Positions 27,605 to 35,997 are shown, counted from the first letter of the stretch. The stretch: DNA of 64,000 nt from Micrococcales bacterium (GCA_947452985.1 CANGEU010000004.1:39654-103653), one strand, 5' to 3'. Made by a program: numbers and translations. The notes: generated by a model not told the origin, from the sequence alone.

Positions 27605-30600
27605 GCTTTACCCACCTACACGTAGCTTCGGCCTTTTCGGGTCACTACGGGGTTACCAGGCCCGAACTGCTTGCCGAGGCGGCAGCGGCTAGGGCCGAGC
27701 GCGCTCTGGCGATTACCGATCGGAACGGACTCTACGGAAGCATCAAACACATCGGTGCCTGCCTGAAACTCGGGCTAAACCCGATTGTCGGGGTCAGCTT
27801 GAACATATTGAATAACCAGGACGAACCGCTCGCCCGCTGCGTGATTCTCGCTCACGGTGGCGATGGCGGAATCGGTTGGTCTGCCCTATGCCGCCTGGTT
27901 TCGGACGCGAACACAACTAAACGCAAAGAAGCCGGGATTCGGTTAGACAAACTTGCGAAACATGTTGACCGAGACGGACTCACCGTGGCCACCGTGCTAC
28001 TTGGCCCAGACAGCAACTTTGGCAGGGCTGCGCTCACGGAAGATCGAACAACCGCAGCCGGACTTCTGATTCAATGGCTCAAGACCCTGCCAGGCAAAGG
28101 CGCCCTCGCGGTAGAAATAGCCACCCACCTCACCGAACCCGGCACAGCCTATTCGCTAACCCAAGCCAGGCGCATGCTGCAGTTGGCCGACAACATCGGC
28201 GTGCCCACCGTTCTAACGAATGCGGTTCGATACCTAACCCCCGACGACGCGCTAACCGCCGACGTCCTCGATGCCGCCAGACACCTAGAGCCGCTCGGCA
28301 ACTTCGAACCACAACCGAACGCGCAAGGCTGGCTGAAGCCCGCCAAGATGATGCACAAACTTGCCGAAGAAATCACCGAGGATCGAACCCGCGCCAAGAA
28401 ACTACTGGACACCACCGAACTGCTGGCGCAAAAGTGCGAACTTAACCCCGAGAAAGACTGCGGTTGGGGTAAACCGAAAACTCCCGAAAAGGCTCTACTC
28501 GGAATTGATGGCAACCCGTTCGAAGTGCTCTGGCAAAAGGCTCACACCGCCATCGACTGGCGCTACCCGCACGCCAAAGAGAAGAAACTGCTCGATGTAA
28601 AACACCGCCTGAGCAAAGAACTGATCACCATCAACCAACTCGGCTTCGCCACATACTTTCTCACCGTCGCCGATGTTGCGCAAATGATTCGAGACATGCG
28701 AATTCGCATTGCCGCCCGAGGTTCCGGAGCTGGCTCCCTTACCAACTATTTACTCGGCATCAGCGGAGTTGACCCGATCGAACACGACCTGCTGTTCGAA
28801 CGCTTCCTATCTACTGAACGGTCCAGCCTGCCAGACATCGACATTGATGTTGAGTCGGCCAGACGCCACGACATCTATCGAGCGATTTTCAAGCGCTATG
28901 GCTCACAGCGCGTGACCTTGCTCTCCATGCAGTCCACCTATCGCGGCCGCGGAGCCATGCGCGACAGTGGTCTTGCGTTAGGCCTCGATGAAGAAGAGAT
29001 CGACGACATCGCCAAAAATATGTGGCGGTTCAGCGCCAGGAAATTCCGCGACGCCGCCGAGAGCAAACCGGAACTCGCCAAACTAAATGCCGCCCTAGAG
29101 TCCGATCGCAAAATGAACCTGCTGGTCGACATCACCGAACGGCTCGACCGACTTCCAAGACACATATCGATGCACCCTTGCGGGGTAATTCTCGGCGATG
29201 GAAACCTGCTGGATCTAACCCCTGTCGAAACCAGCGGCATGGGTCTGCCGATGAGCCAATACGACAAAGACGACATGGACCCAATGGGTATGTTGAAACT
29301 CGATGTGCTCGGCGTTCGCATGCAAAGCGCCATGGCCTACGCGGTGCGTGAGATAGAAAAGACCAAAGACATTGTTCTGGAACTCGACGACATTCCGAAG
29401 GACGACCAGCAAACCTTCGAACTAATCAGAACCACCAACACCCTCGGCATCTTCCAGATCGAGAGCCCAGGACAACGAGAGCTAACCGGCAAACACCAGC
29501 CAACCGAGTTCAATGACCTGACCATTCAGATTTCCCTGTTTAGACCAGGACCCATGAAGGGCAACATGATTGCGCCCTATTTGGACGGCCGTCACGGCTT
29601 CGCCAAAGCTGAGTACCTTCACCCGGACCTGAAGCCGATTCTGCAAGAAACTTTCGGCGTGGTCATCTTCCACGAACACGTGCTTCGCATTTTCGACAAG
29701 ATGACCGGCTGCGGGCTCGCCAAAGCCGACGAATTCCGTCGCAGTTTGGAAGACCCACGAGTAGCTCAAAGTGTTGAGCGGTTCTTTAAAACCCAAGCAA
29801 CTACCCGAGGTTACGACCGAGACACCATTGAAAAGGTTTGGACCATTCTGGCTAGCTTCTCGAGTTTCGGTTTTTGTAAAGCACACGGCGCCGCCTTTGC
29901 ACTGCCCACCTACCAGAGCGCTTGGCTCAAGACCCACTACCCCACCGAATTCCTGGCTGGTCTTCTCACACACGATCCAGGCATGTATCCGAGACGCCTA
30001 CTGGTTGCCGAAGCTAGAAGACTTGGGGTGAAATTACTACCGATCGACGTGAATAAGTCTTCCGACGAATTTCTCGTGCAACCGGTTCCCGGAACCCGTG
30101 AATTCGGGGTGAGAATGTCACTCACCGATGTGAAGGGAATCAGCGACACCGAGGTTCAGCGGATCATCGCAGAGCAACCCTACCTAGACATCGCCGATTT
30201 CTATCTGCGAGCAAAACCCAGCCGCCGAACCCTAAGCAATCTCGCACTGGTTGGCGCCCTAGACGAACTCGCCAAACACTCCGGGCACAACCGCGGCGAC
30301 ATCATGCAACGAGTCAAGGAACTGAACCTTCTCAAGAACCGAACCAAGGAAGACCCGAATCAGTTTGCGTTCGACTTCGACCTGAAAGAACAATTACCGA
30401 GGGGTGAAGACCTCACTAAGGAAGAGAAACTTCAAGCCGAGCTGGATATCTTGAAGATGGATGTGACCGAGCATCAAATCGAACAGTTCCGACCAATGCT
30501 CGATGCCATGGGTGTGATCAATTCAAGCGAACTTCTAAGCGTTAGAAACAAATCGGAGGTTCTAATCGCCGGCGTGCGAGTTGCCACCCAAACTCCACCA

Positions 30601-30843
30601 ATGCGCTCCGGTAAACGAGTGGTGTTCATCAGCTTGGACGATGGCCATGGAACCGCCGATGCCACTTTCTTTGACGAAGCTCAGGCGCGTTCCAGCCACA
30701 TCCTGTTCAACACCAGGTTGCTGCTAATTGCCGGCAAAACTAGGCGCACGGGAATCAACGGAGTTTCCCTAATGGCGGAGAACGCTTGGGATCTCAGAGC
30801 TCTTTGGAGCGAGTGGTCTAAGCAGCCTGAATTGAGCGCTTAG
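27601..30843 (+). CDS. dnaE2: Error-prone DNA polymerase DnaE2
   Basis: C-family polymerase for translesion synthesis and induced mutagenesis. PHP domain from the start (FTHLH, residues 3-7), palm Asp motif PDIDID near 410-416 and the third Asp in KLDVLG near 567, helix-hairpin-helix (GISDTEVQRI) and a C-terminal OB fold. 1080 aa is the DnaE2 length, shorter than DnaE1. The track's start at 27436 is an in-frame run through DUF6504; GTG 27601 gives the canonical PHP start. LexA-controlled through the upstream box. The usual partners ImuA' and ImuB are not adjacent. Confidence 0.95.
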   Translation: MSFTHLHVASAFSGHYGVTRPELLAEAAAARAERALAITDRNGLYGSIKHIGACLKLGLNPIVGVSLNILNNQDEPLARCVILAHGGDGGIGWSALCRLVSDANTTKRKEAGIRLDKLAKHVDRDGLTVATVLLGPDSNFGRAALTEDRTTAAGLLIQWLKTLPGKGALAVEIATHLTEPGTAYSLTQARRMLQLADNIGVPTVLTNAVRYLTPDDALTADVLDAARHLEPLGNFEPQPNAQGWLKPAKMMHKLAEEITEDRTRAKKLLDTTELLAQKCELNPEKDCGWGKPKTPEKALLGIDGNPFEVLWQKAHTAIDWRYPHAKEKKLLDVKHRLSKELITINQLGFATYFLTVADVAQMIRDMRIRIAARGSGAGSLTNYLLGISGVDPIEHDLLFERFLSTERSSLPDIDIDVESARRHDIYRAIFKRYGSQRVTLLSMQSTYRGRGAMRDSGLALGLDEEEIDDIAKNMWRFSARKFRDAAESKPELAKLNAALESDRKMNLLVDITERLDRLPRHISMHPCGVILGDGNLLDLTPVETSGMGLPMSQYDKDDMDPMGMLKLDVLGVRMQSAMAYAVREIEKTKDIVLELDDIPKDDQQTFELIRTTNTLGIFQIESPGQRELTGKHQPTEFNDLTIQISLFRPGPMKGNMIAPYLDGRHGFAKAEYLHPDLKPILQETFGVVIFHEHVLRIFDKMTGCGLAKADEFRRSLEDPRVAQSVERFFKTQATTRGYDRDTIEKVWTILASFSSFGFCKAHGAAFALPTYQSAWLKTHYPTEFLAGLLTHDPGMYPRRLLVAEARRLGVKLLPIDVNKSSDEFLVQPVPGTREFGVRMSLTDVKGISDTEVQRIIAEQPYLDIADFYLRAKPSRRTLSNLALVGALDELAKHSGHNRGDIMQRVKELNLLKNRTKEDPNQFAFDFDLKEQLPRGEDLTKEEKLQAELDILKMDVTEHQIEQFRPMLDAMGVINSSELLSVRNKSEVLIAGVRVATQTPPMRSGKRVVFISLDDGHGTADATFFDEAQARSSHILFNTRLLLIAGKTRRTGINGVSLMAENAWDLRALWSEWSKQPELSA

Positions 30844-31597
30844 AAAGACCCATGAAGTAGCCGGCAATCTTCTGATCAACCGGAGCTTCTGGGTTGGTAG
30901 CGGCACCAAGAGTGATGAACAACGGGGTGAAGTGCTCTACGGTTGGGTGCGCGTAAGGCATTCCAGGGGCTTGGGTTTTGTAGTTGATCAATGAATCAAC
31001 ATCACCCTTTTGCATCGCCTCAAGCGACCATGCGTCAAACTCGGCTGACCAGGCTGGAGCATCGGCATCAATACGCCAGTCGCGAATAAATGGCAGACCG
31101 TGAGTCATGAAGCCAGAGCCAATGATTAGAACACCCTGATCGCGCAGCGGCTTCAAACGAGCACCAAGTTCCATCAACTTCACTGGGTCGCTGGTTGGCA
31201 TCGAAAGCTGAACGACCGGAATGTCAGCGTCTGGGTACATCACCTTTAGTGGCACCCAAGCACCGTGGTCCAAGCCTCGGGTGGCATGGCGGTGTAGCGG
31301 CTCGTTGTCAGGCATCATCGATGCCACTAGGTCGCCCAGCGAGGTTGCGTCCGGAGTTTCGTACTTCATGTTGTAGAACTTCGGCGAGAAACCACCGAAG
31401 TCGTAAATCAATGGAGTGTTAGCGGCGGTTGCCGAAATAGAAATCGGAGCCGACTCCCAGTGGGCTGAAACTATGACGATCCCTCGCGGCTTACCCACCG
31501 AACCAGACCACTTGGCCAATTGGTTCATCCAGAGCTCGTCGTCTAGTAGCGGCGGAGCTCCGTGCGATAAATAAAGTACTGGTTGCTTCTCAGTCAT
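30818..31597 (-). CDS. Class III extradiol ring-cleavage dioxygenase (LigB/DODA, YgiD-like)
   Basis: 259 aa. Non-heme iron enzyme family including plant 4,5-DOPA dioxygenase and E. coli YgiD. N-terminal LSHGAPPLLDD, then VSAHWES, RGLDHGAWVPL and GSGFMTHGLP supply the metal-binding His/Glu set. The natural substrate in this organism is unknown. Its 3' end overlaps the 3' end of dnaE2 by 26 bp, tail to tail. Preceded by deoC on the same strand with a 23-nt gap. Confidence 0.88.
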   Translation of the reverse strand: MTEKQPVLYLSHGAPPLLDDELWMNQLAKWSGSVGKPRGIVIVSAHWESAPISISATAANTPLIYDFGGFSPKFYNMKYETPDATSLGDLVASMMPDNEPLHRHATRGLDHGAWVPLKVMYPDADIPVVQLSMPTSDPVKLMELGARLKPLRDQGVLIIGSGFMTHGLPFIRDWRIDADAPAWSAEFDAWSLEAMQKGDVDSLINYKTQAPGMPYAHPTVEHFTPLFITLGAATNPEAPVDQKIAGYFMGLSKRSIQAA

Positions 31598-31620
31598 GAC
31601 TTAAGTAAAGCACACCTTGA

Positions 31621-32298
31621 CTAGATTTTTGAATCAAATTCCTCAAGAATCGAAAGAGTGCCAGAAGCGCCAACACGGGTTGCGCCAGCCTCAACCATAT
31701 CGATGAGCTGATCCAGGGTTCTAACCCCTCCAGAAGCCTTCACGCCGAGCCCTGGCACAGTCTTAGCCATGAGCGATACAACGTGAGCGTTCGCTCCTCC
31801 AGAGGCAAAGCCGGTTGACGTTTTAACATAGCCAGCACCCGCATCACGCGAAAGCTCACAAGCACGAACAATCTGCTCATCCGTCAGCTCAGAAGTCTCA
31901 AGAATCACCTTGACCAGTGCACCATCGGCTGCCTCAACGACCGCTTTGATGTCGGCCAAAACCAAATCATCGCGACCCTCAATGAGGTGGCCGATGTGAA
32001 TCACCATGTCAATCTCATTCGCGCCCTGCGAAACTGCAAGTGACGTCTCAAAAGCCTTCACGTAAGACTCGTTGGTTCCATGCGGGAAACCAACCACGGT
32101 TGCCAAATCAACCGATGAATCGACAAGTAATTCCTTAGCCAAAACCACGTCTGACGGACGGAAGCAAACCGCAGCAACATTAGCCTCGATAGCAACCGCG
32201 ACTGCCGCTCGGATGTCATCAGAGGAAGCAGCCGGCTTCAAAACGGTGTGGTCAATAAAGCCAGCAATTTGCTCTCGTGAGTATCCGCGGTAATTCAT
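31621..32298 (-). CDS. deoC: Deoxyribose-phosphate aldolase
   Basis: Cleaves 2-deoxyribose 5-phosphate to glyceraldehyde 3-phosphate and acetaldehyde, salvaging DNA sugars. Schiff-base lysine K159 in GYVKTSTGF, proton-relay residues in NEIDMVI and LVKVILET. 225 aa, full length. The ATG overlaps the stop of an upstream 77-aa membrane ORF (ATGA) and its GGAGG ribosome site lies in that ORF's last codons, so translation is coupled. No thymidine phosphorylase or deoxynucleoside genes are adjacent. Confidence 0.95.
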   Translation of the reverse strand: MNYRGYSREQIAGFIDHTVLKPAASSDDIRAAVAVAIEANVAAVCFRPSDVVLAKELLVDSSVDLATVVGFPHGTNESYVKAFETSLAVSQGANEIDMVIHIGHLIEGRDDLVLADIKAVVEAADGALVKVILETSELTDEQIVRACELSRDAGAGYVKTSTGFASGGANAHVVSLMAKTVPGLGVKASGGVRTLDQLIDMVEAGATRVGASGTLSILEEFDSKI

Positions 32299-32528
32299 CC
32301 TCCAAGTTTAAAGGAATCACTAGGCACACTTTGCATAAATAGAAACCAAGTGGCAGTAACGAAGGTTGCGCTATTCAGAATATAAATAAAAATTGACTCA
32401 AATTTAGTTTTGACAGCTACCAAAAAGCACATCGCACTAAGAGATAAACCGATCAGTGGGATAAAGAGGGCTATCCCAAACGCGATTCCTGAAATTACTG
32501 GAACTAAAAACCTTAAAACGGGCCGCAA
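32295..32528 (-). CDS. Small membrane protein (77 aa), unrecognised
   Basis: Two hydrophobic segments (VLRFLVPVISGIAFGIALFIPLIGL and FIYILNSATFVTATWFLFM) around a short loop. The track starts at 32603 inside the secreted-protein gene; a TTG at 32528, overlapping that gene's stop by 16 bp, is more plausible, though a good ribosome site is not evident. The ATGA overlap with deoC and supply of the deoC ribosome site argue that the reading frame is real. I do not recognise a family. Confidence 0.55.
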   Translation of the reverse strand: MRPVLRFLVPVISGIAFGIALFIPLIGLSLSAMCFLVAVKTKFESIFIYILNSATFVTATWFLFMQSVPSDSFKLGG

Positions 32529-33190
32529 GCTGTCGACCCAGAATAAGACCCCGAAACATATCCTGTGATTCGCCCACAAGGATAGACGGACTGAACATTC
32601 CAACCGACTAAATTCAGGTCGAATCGATACTGCCCGTAGATACGCGCCGTGTTGCTATAGAGACTTGCGCCCTTATCTAATAGCCCAGAAGCAACCCAAC
32701 CAGGAGCTGTGAAAGTAGGAAATACGGTCACAACCTTTGGCGAACTTACCGAACTGAAAAGGCCACACCAGCTTCCTTTGATACCAAATTCCCAAAGCGT
32801 GATTCCGAAAATGTCTTGACCAGATCTATAAAGTGTGCCCGAATAGCAACTTGGAGAGACAACAGCATAGGAACTAACGAGAGGCGCAGGTGAAGCATCG
32901 GATTTCACAAAAGTTGACTCGTAAGAACTTACCTGATTTGAAACTTTGAAAATCTTCAAATCATCTAAGTTGAGACCCTGGAGAAATGCAGACTTATCAA
33001 CTGATTGTGAAAATTCGTCCATAATTGCCGCAGCCCGATCTTTTGTCCGGACATCCGCTACTATCCCTGAGACGTCAAGTTGCTCGAACGTCGATAAAAA
33101 ATCGCTTGGGCCTTGAATTGTTGCTGAGGCCGACGTCCCGGAGCCGATGACCAAAACAAAGGCTGATAAATACATAATTAATTTTTTCAA
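32513..33190 (-). CDS. Predicted secreted protein with four cysteines, unrecognised
   Basis: A TTG start at 33190 follows an AGGGGG ribosome site and gives a textbook signal peptide: MKKLIM, hydrophobic core, cleavage after SASA near residue 23. The mature part of about 200 aa has an acidic helical first half and a Ser/Gly/aromatic-rich second half with cysteines in SCYSG, SWCG, YPCGR and TACGPF, likely two disulfides outside the cell. No enzyme motif is visible. The stretch is more AT-rich than its neighbours, suggesting an accessory gene. The longer track start (33214) would blunt the signal peptide. Confidence 0.7.
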   Translation of the reverse strand: MKKLIMYLSAFVLVIGSGTSASATIQGPSDFLSTFEQLDVSGIVADVRTKDRAAAIMDEFSQSVDKSAFLQGLNLDDLKIFKVSNQVSSYESTFVKSDASPAPLVSSYAVVSPSCYSGTLYRSGQDIFGITLWEFGIKGSWCGLFSSVSSPKVVTVFPTFTAPGWVASGLLDKGASLYSNTARIYGQYRFDLNLVGWNVQSVYPCGRITGYVSGSYSGSTACGPF

Positions 33191-33271
33191 AATTCCCCCT
33201 AAGAACATAACCAAAGTCTACCCCTGCACCACGGGAAGAAAAGAAGACCCGTTTGAAGTAATTGCCCTTAC

Positions 33272-33277
33272 TAAACT
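33272..33277 (+). promoter_or_regulatory. -10 box for the DUF167/RpiB-like pair, possibly leaderless
   Basis: TAAACT stands 7 nt before the ATG at 33285, fitting a TANNNT box with transcription starting at or beside the start codon; no ribosome site is present there. Confidence 0.4.
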
Positions 33278-33284
33278 CAATCTC

Positions 33285-33506
33285 ATGCGAATTACCGTCA
33301 CCGTGAAACCAGGTTCCAAGAAAGGGCCATTGGTTGAACAAATTGACGAGCAATACACCGTCTACGTTCAAGAACGAGCCGTAGACGGAAAAGCAAACGA
33401 CGCGGTAATAAAAGTTCTAGCCTCACACTTAAACCTCAAACCCAAGAACTTCACCTTGGAAGCTGGTTTCACCAGCAAGATCAAGCGAATCAGAATCGAG
33501 AACTAA
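33285..33506 (+). CDS. DUF167/YggU-family protein
   Basis: 73-aa protein starting MRITVTVKPGSKK with the family's closing pattern GKANDAVIKVLASHLNL and SKIKRIRI. Small alpha/beta fold of unknown function, widespread in bacteria and eukaryotes. The track begins at 33147 but the family starts at ATG 33285, 7 nt after a -10-like TAAACT. Overlaps the next gene by one base (TAATG), forming a two-gene unit. Confidence 0.85.
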   Translation: MRITVTVKPGSKKGPLVEQIDEQYTVYVQERAVDGKANDAVIKVLASHLNLKPKNFTLEAGFTSKIKRIRIEN

Positions 33507-33964
33507 TGAAAATTGCAATGGCCTCAGACCACGCTGGTCTCGAACTGAAGAAGACCATCACCAAACTTCTCGAAAGTATGGGTCACGAAGTCCATGACTT
33601 TGGAACCCACACCTCAGACGCAGCCGACCTCCCCGACTACGTCTACCCCGCCGCCCTAGCCGTTTCAAACGGTGAATGCGAACGTGGCATCTTCGTGGAT
33701 GGAGTTGGATACGGTTCCGCGATGATCGCCAATAAGGTCAAAGGTATCTTCGCAGCAGTCTGCCAGGACTCATTTTGCGCAGAGCTAGCTCGCTCTCACT
33801 CAGACACAAACGTCCTCTGCATCGGCGGAAAAATCATCGGCGAAGCTATCGCCCTGGAAATCGTCAAAGTTTGGATGACCACCGAGTGGATGGGCCTCAC
33901 CGAAGAGAAGTATGCCCGTCGCGTGAACAAGGTCAAAGAGATCGACGCCAAACACTGCTGCTAA
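33506..33964 (+). CDS. RpiB/LacAB-family sugar-phosphate isomerase, atypical active site
   Basis: 152 aa with the family's N-terminal MASDHAGLELK (RpiB ASDHAG motif) and IANKVKGI phosphate loop. Where E. coli RpiB has catalytic Cys65 (ICGTG) this protein has Asp65 (VDGVG), and it also lacks the Glu used by the mycobacterial form (GNGEQ becomes GYGSA). Related D-G-V-G variants occur in sugar-phosphate isomerase subgroups outside ribose metabolism, so another substrate is likely. A standard RpiB is encoded at 58175-58648. Ends at a strong terminator. Confidence 0.85.
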   Translation: MKIAMASDHAGLELKKTITKLLESMGHEVHDFGTHTSDAADLPDYVYPAALAVSNGECERGIFVDGVGYGSAMIANKVKGIFAAVCQDSFCAELARSHSDTNVLCIGGKIIGEAIALEIVKVWMTTEWMGLTEEKYARRVNKVKEIDAKHCC

Positions 33965-33967
33965 AAA

Positions 33968-33995
33968 GAAAAGCCACTCCGAAGAGTGGCTTTTC
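33968..33995. terminator. Bidirectional intrinsic terminator between RpiB-like gene and tRNA-Ala
   Basis: GAAAAGCCACTC-CGAA-GAGTGGCTTTTC is a perfect 12-bp stem with a tetraloop and A/T flanks on both sides, serving the plus-strand isomerase gene and the minus-strand tRNA. Confidence 0.93.
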
Positions 33996-34001
33996 TAATT
34001 T

Positions 34002-34077
34002 TGGTGGACCTGAGGGGATTTGAACCCCTGACCCCCTGCATGCCATGCAGGTGCGCTACCAGCTGCGCCACAGGCCC
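34002..34077 (-). tRNA. tRNA-Ala (anticodon GGC)
   Basis: Full cloverleaf of 76 nt: acceptor GGGCCTG/CAGGTCC with the alanine identity pair G3-U70, anticodon stem CCTGC/GCAGG around ATGGCAT (anticodon GGC), T arm GTTCAAAT, and an encoded CCA end. A TAAAGT about 20 nt upstream could be its -10. Confidence 0.97.
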
Positions 34078-34117
34078 GGATTGTTGCCAGGCAACTTCTC
34101 CACTTTACTACAAAAAG

Positions 34118-34480
34118 CTATTCGGTGATGTCCAGTTGAATGGTTGGGCAACTGCCGAATAGTCGTTCGTGGGTGTAGTACATGCGCTCTTCTTCGTGCA
34201 TTACGTGAACTGCTAGGTCGCCGAAGTCGAGCATGATCCAGCGACTCGTGGTCTTGCCTTCGCGACGACGAGCTTCAACCCCAACTTCCTGGAGCTTGTA
34301 TTCGATTTCGTCGGCGATTGCAGAAACTAGGCGCTCGTTCTTTGCTGAAACCCAGAGATAAACATCGTTCAAAGGATTGACCGACGTGACGTCGATTGCC
34401 ACTAGCTGTTCACCTTGCTTATCGGCTGCTGTTTGTGCTGCGAGGTTGGTGATTTTGATTGCTTCTGGAGTGGCTGTCAT
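34118..34480 (-). CDS. rsfS: Ribosomal silencing factor RsfS
   Basis: Binds ribosomal protein L14 and blocks subunit joining under starvation. 120 aa with the family core LVAIDVTSVNPLNDVYLWVSAKNERLVSAIADEIE and RWIMLDFGDLAVHVM. Downstream of nadD and the membrane-anchor gene, the conserved nadD-rsfS setting. Followed by the tRNA-Ala promoter region. Confidence 0.95.
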   Translation of the reverse strand: MTATPEAIKITNLAAQTAADKQGEQLVAIDVTSVNPLNDVYLWVSAKNERLVSAIADEIEYKLQEVGVEARRREGKTTSRWIMLDFGDLAVHVMHEEERMYYTHERLFGSCPTIQLDITE

Positions 34481-34494
34481 GTTCCTTTTTCGTT

Positions 34495-35217
34495 TTAGAG
34501 TAGCCCGAGCCAGTTGGCGGCAATTAGACCGGCACCTAGAGCAACGAGCAAGATTGAGGTGGTCGCAAGCAGAATAGTCTGACCTTCACTACGACGGTTT
34601 TTAATTGGAAGAACGCCAACTCGAGCGCTTGAGTTCATTACCGAACCAGAACGGATCGGTGGGATGCCGCCGGTGGTTTCATCACCCATGTCCGCTTTGA
34701 TAGCTTCTTCATCCACTTCATCAGGGGTGATCGTGATGATTGGAATGCTGCCGGTGTTGCTAAGAATCGGCATGTCAATCGCGCCGGTCTTTAGGATTTC
34801 TCCGGATTCGGTAACGATGTCAGCGTTTAGCGCATCTGGAACCTCAGGCACGATGATCGAATTAGTTTGAGGCTCCTTGAAAAGGCTTGCCGAAAACTCA
34901 ACCTCTTCTTCGTCTAATTCTTGGACTTCGGGAAGCACCTCGGGCAGCTGTACTTCCGGAGTTACAGGAACTGGAGGCTCGGTAAGAGTCACCTGCTCGA
35001 ACGGCACGAAGACATGAGTTTCGTCTTCGTATTGTGAAACGTCTTTAGAGACCGGTGAAACCGGGGTTGGTGGAAAGAACTTAGGCGGTTCAGCAATCGG
35101 TTCCGGGGGTGCCTGAGTTATCACCTGAGGTTCCACAACGGGTACTGGGGTTTCAACGACCGGTTCGTCGTCGGCCATCATGGCGGCCCATAGCTCGTAG
35201 TCTGCGTCGTTTGTCAT
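34495..35217 (-). CDS. Acidic proline-rich protein with C-terminal membrane anchor
   Basis: 240 aa. A long low-complexity cytoplasmic part rich in Pro, Val and Glu ([22 protein letters not shown]) and a short basic stretch (KNRRSE) lead into one C-terminal hydrophobic helix ending at the C-terminus ([19 protein letters not shown]). Genes of this type commonly lie between nadD and rsfS in Microbacteriaceae; function unknown. Overlaps nadD by 4 bp and precedes rsfS by 14 nt, so cotranscribed. Confidence 0.75.
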   Translation of the reverse strand: MTNDADYELWAAMMADDEPVVETPVPVVEPQVITQAPPEPIAEPPKFFPPTPVSPVSKDVSQYEDETHVFVPFEQVTLTEPPVPVTPEVQLPEVLPEVQELDEEEVEFSASLFKEPQTNSIIVPEVPDALNADIVTESGEILKTGAIDMPILSNTGSIPIITITPDEVDEEAIKADMGDETTGGIPPIRSGSVMNSSARVGVLPIKNRRSEGQTILLATTSILLVALGAGLIAANWLGLL

Positions 35218-35798
35218 CGATTGGTTACCTGATAAAGGTTATGTTTACCAATATATTGCACCACACCGTCGGGAACCAGATACCAAACCGGTTCGCCGCT
35301 AGCTACGCGAGCACGAACATCAGTCGACGAAATGGCTAGGGCTGGAATTTCAAGGACGCTGATGGCTCCAGCCGGAGCCTTTGGAAGTTCCAATTTGTGA
35401 CCAGGGCGGGTAACGGCAACAAAGTGAGCCAAAGGCCAAATGTCGTCGACATCTTTCCATTCGAGGATCTGCTTGATCGCGTCGGCGCCAGTAATGAAGA
35501 ACAACTCAGCGTCCGGGTAGGCAGCCTGGATGTCTTTTAGAGTGTCGACTGTGTAGGTGGGTCCGTCACGATCGATATCGACTCGGCTAACGGTGAAGCG
35601 TGGGTTAGATGCAGTAGCAATAACCGACATCAGGTAGCGGTGCTCGCTATTCGTGACTTTGGCTTTCTGCCAAGGCTCACCAGTTGGAACGAATAGAACG
35701 CCATCAAGCTTGAAAGCTGAGGCTACTTCGCTGGCTGCAACCAAGTGACCGTGGTGGATAGGGTCAAAAGTGCCACCCATCACTCCCAAACGTGTCAT
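35214..35798 (-). CDS. nadD: Nicotinate-nucleotide adenylyltransferase
   Basis: Adenylates nicotinate mononucleotide to deamido-NAD. [12 protein letters not shown] (residues 9-20) is the nucleotidyltransferase HxGH motif, [11 protein letters not shown], and [15 protein letters not shown] is the ISSTxxR motif. 194 aa, normal. First gene of the nadD-anchor-rsfS unit. Confidence 0.96.
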   Translation of the reverse strand: MTRLGVMGGTFDPIHHGHLVAASEVASAFKLDGVLFVPTGEPWQKAKVTNSEHRYLMSVIATASNPRFTVSRVDIDRDGPTYTVDTLKDIQAAYPDAELFFITGADAIKQILEWKDVDDIWPLAHFVAVTRPGHKLELPKAPAGAISVLEIPALAISSTDVRARVASGEPVWYLVPDGVVQYIGKHNLYQVTNR

Positions 35799-35826
35799 GG
35801 GTATGCACCGGTCGCACTAAAGCGAC

Positions 35827-35997
35827 TTAGTGGTGACCCTTCGAGTCGTGCGACTTGTTTTCGTGACGGTTAGCTACGTCGCGGTAAGACCAGGTAACGA
35901 ATCCAAGCAGAAGGAAGATGGCGATAGCGATAACGCCGTAAACCACGGTTGGGAAAGGTGCTACAAACTTGGTTGTTGCTTCTGCTACGTACTGCAT
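35827..35997 (-). CDS. Small single-pass membrane protein (56 aa)
   Basis: Too short for the ORF track. Reads MQYVAEATTKFVAPF, one hydrophobic helix (VVYGVIAIAIFLLLGFVTW), then SYRDVANRHENK and a His/Ser-rich tail. ATG with an AGGAG site 5 nt upstream, codon use like the neighbours. A protein of this build between nadD and proA is, to my knowledge, common in Microbacteriaceae; no function is known. Accounts for the 170-nt gap that the track leaves open. Confidence 0.8.
   Translation of the reverse strand: MQYVAEATTKFVAPFPTVVYGVIAIAIFLLLGFVTWSYRDVANRHENKSHDSKGHH

Noticed and set aside
28074-28445. 123-aa plus-strand ORF inside dnaE2
   Set aside because: Arg/His/Pro-rich frame shadow of dnaE2; no ribosome site and the dnaE2 frame is clearly coding.
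33075-33371. 98-aa minus-strand ORF across the start of the secreted protein and DUF167 gene
   Set aside because: Overlaps two better-supported genes and shows no family pattern, signal peptide or ribosome site.
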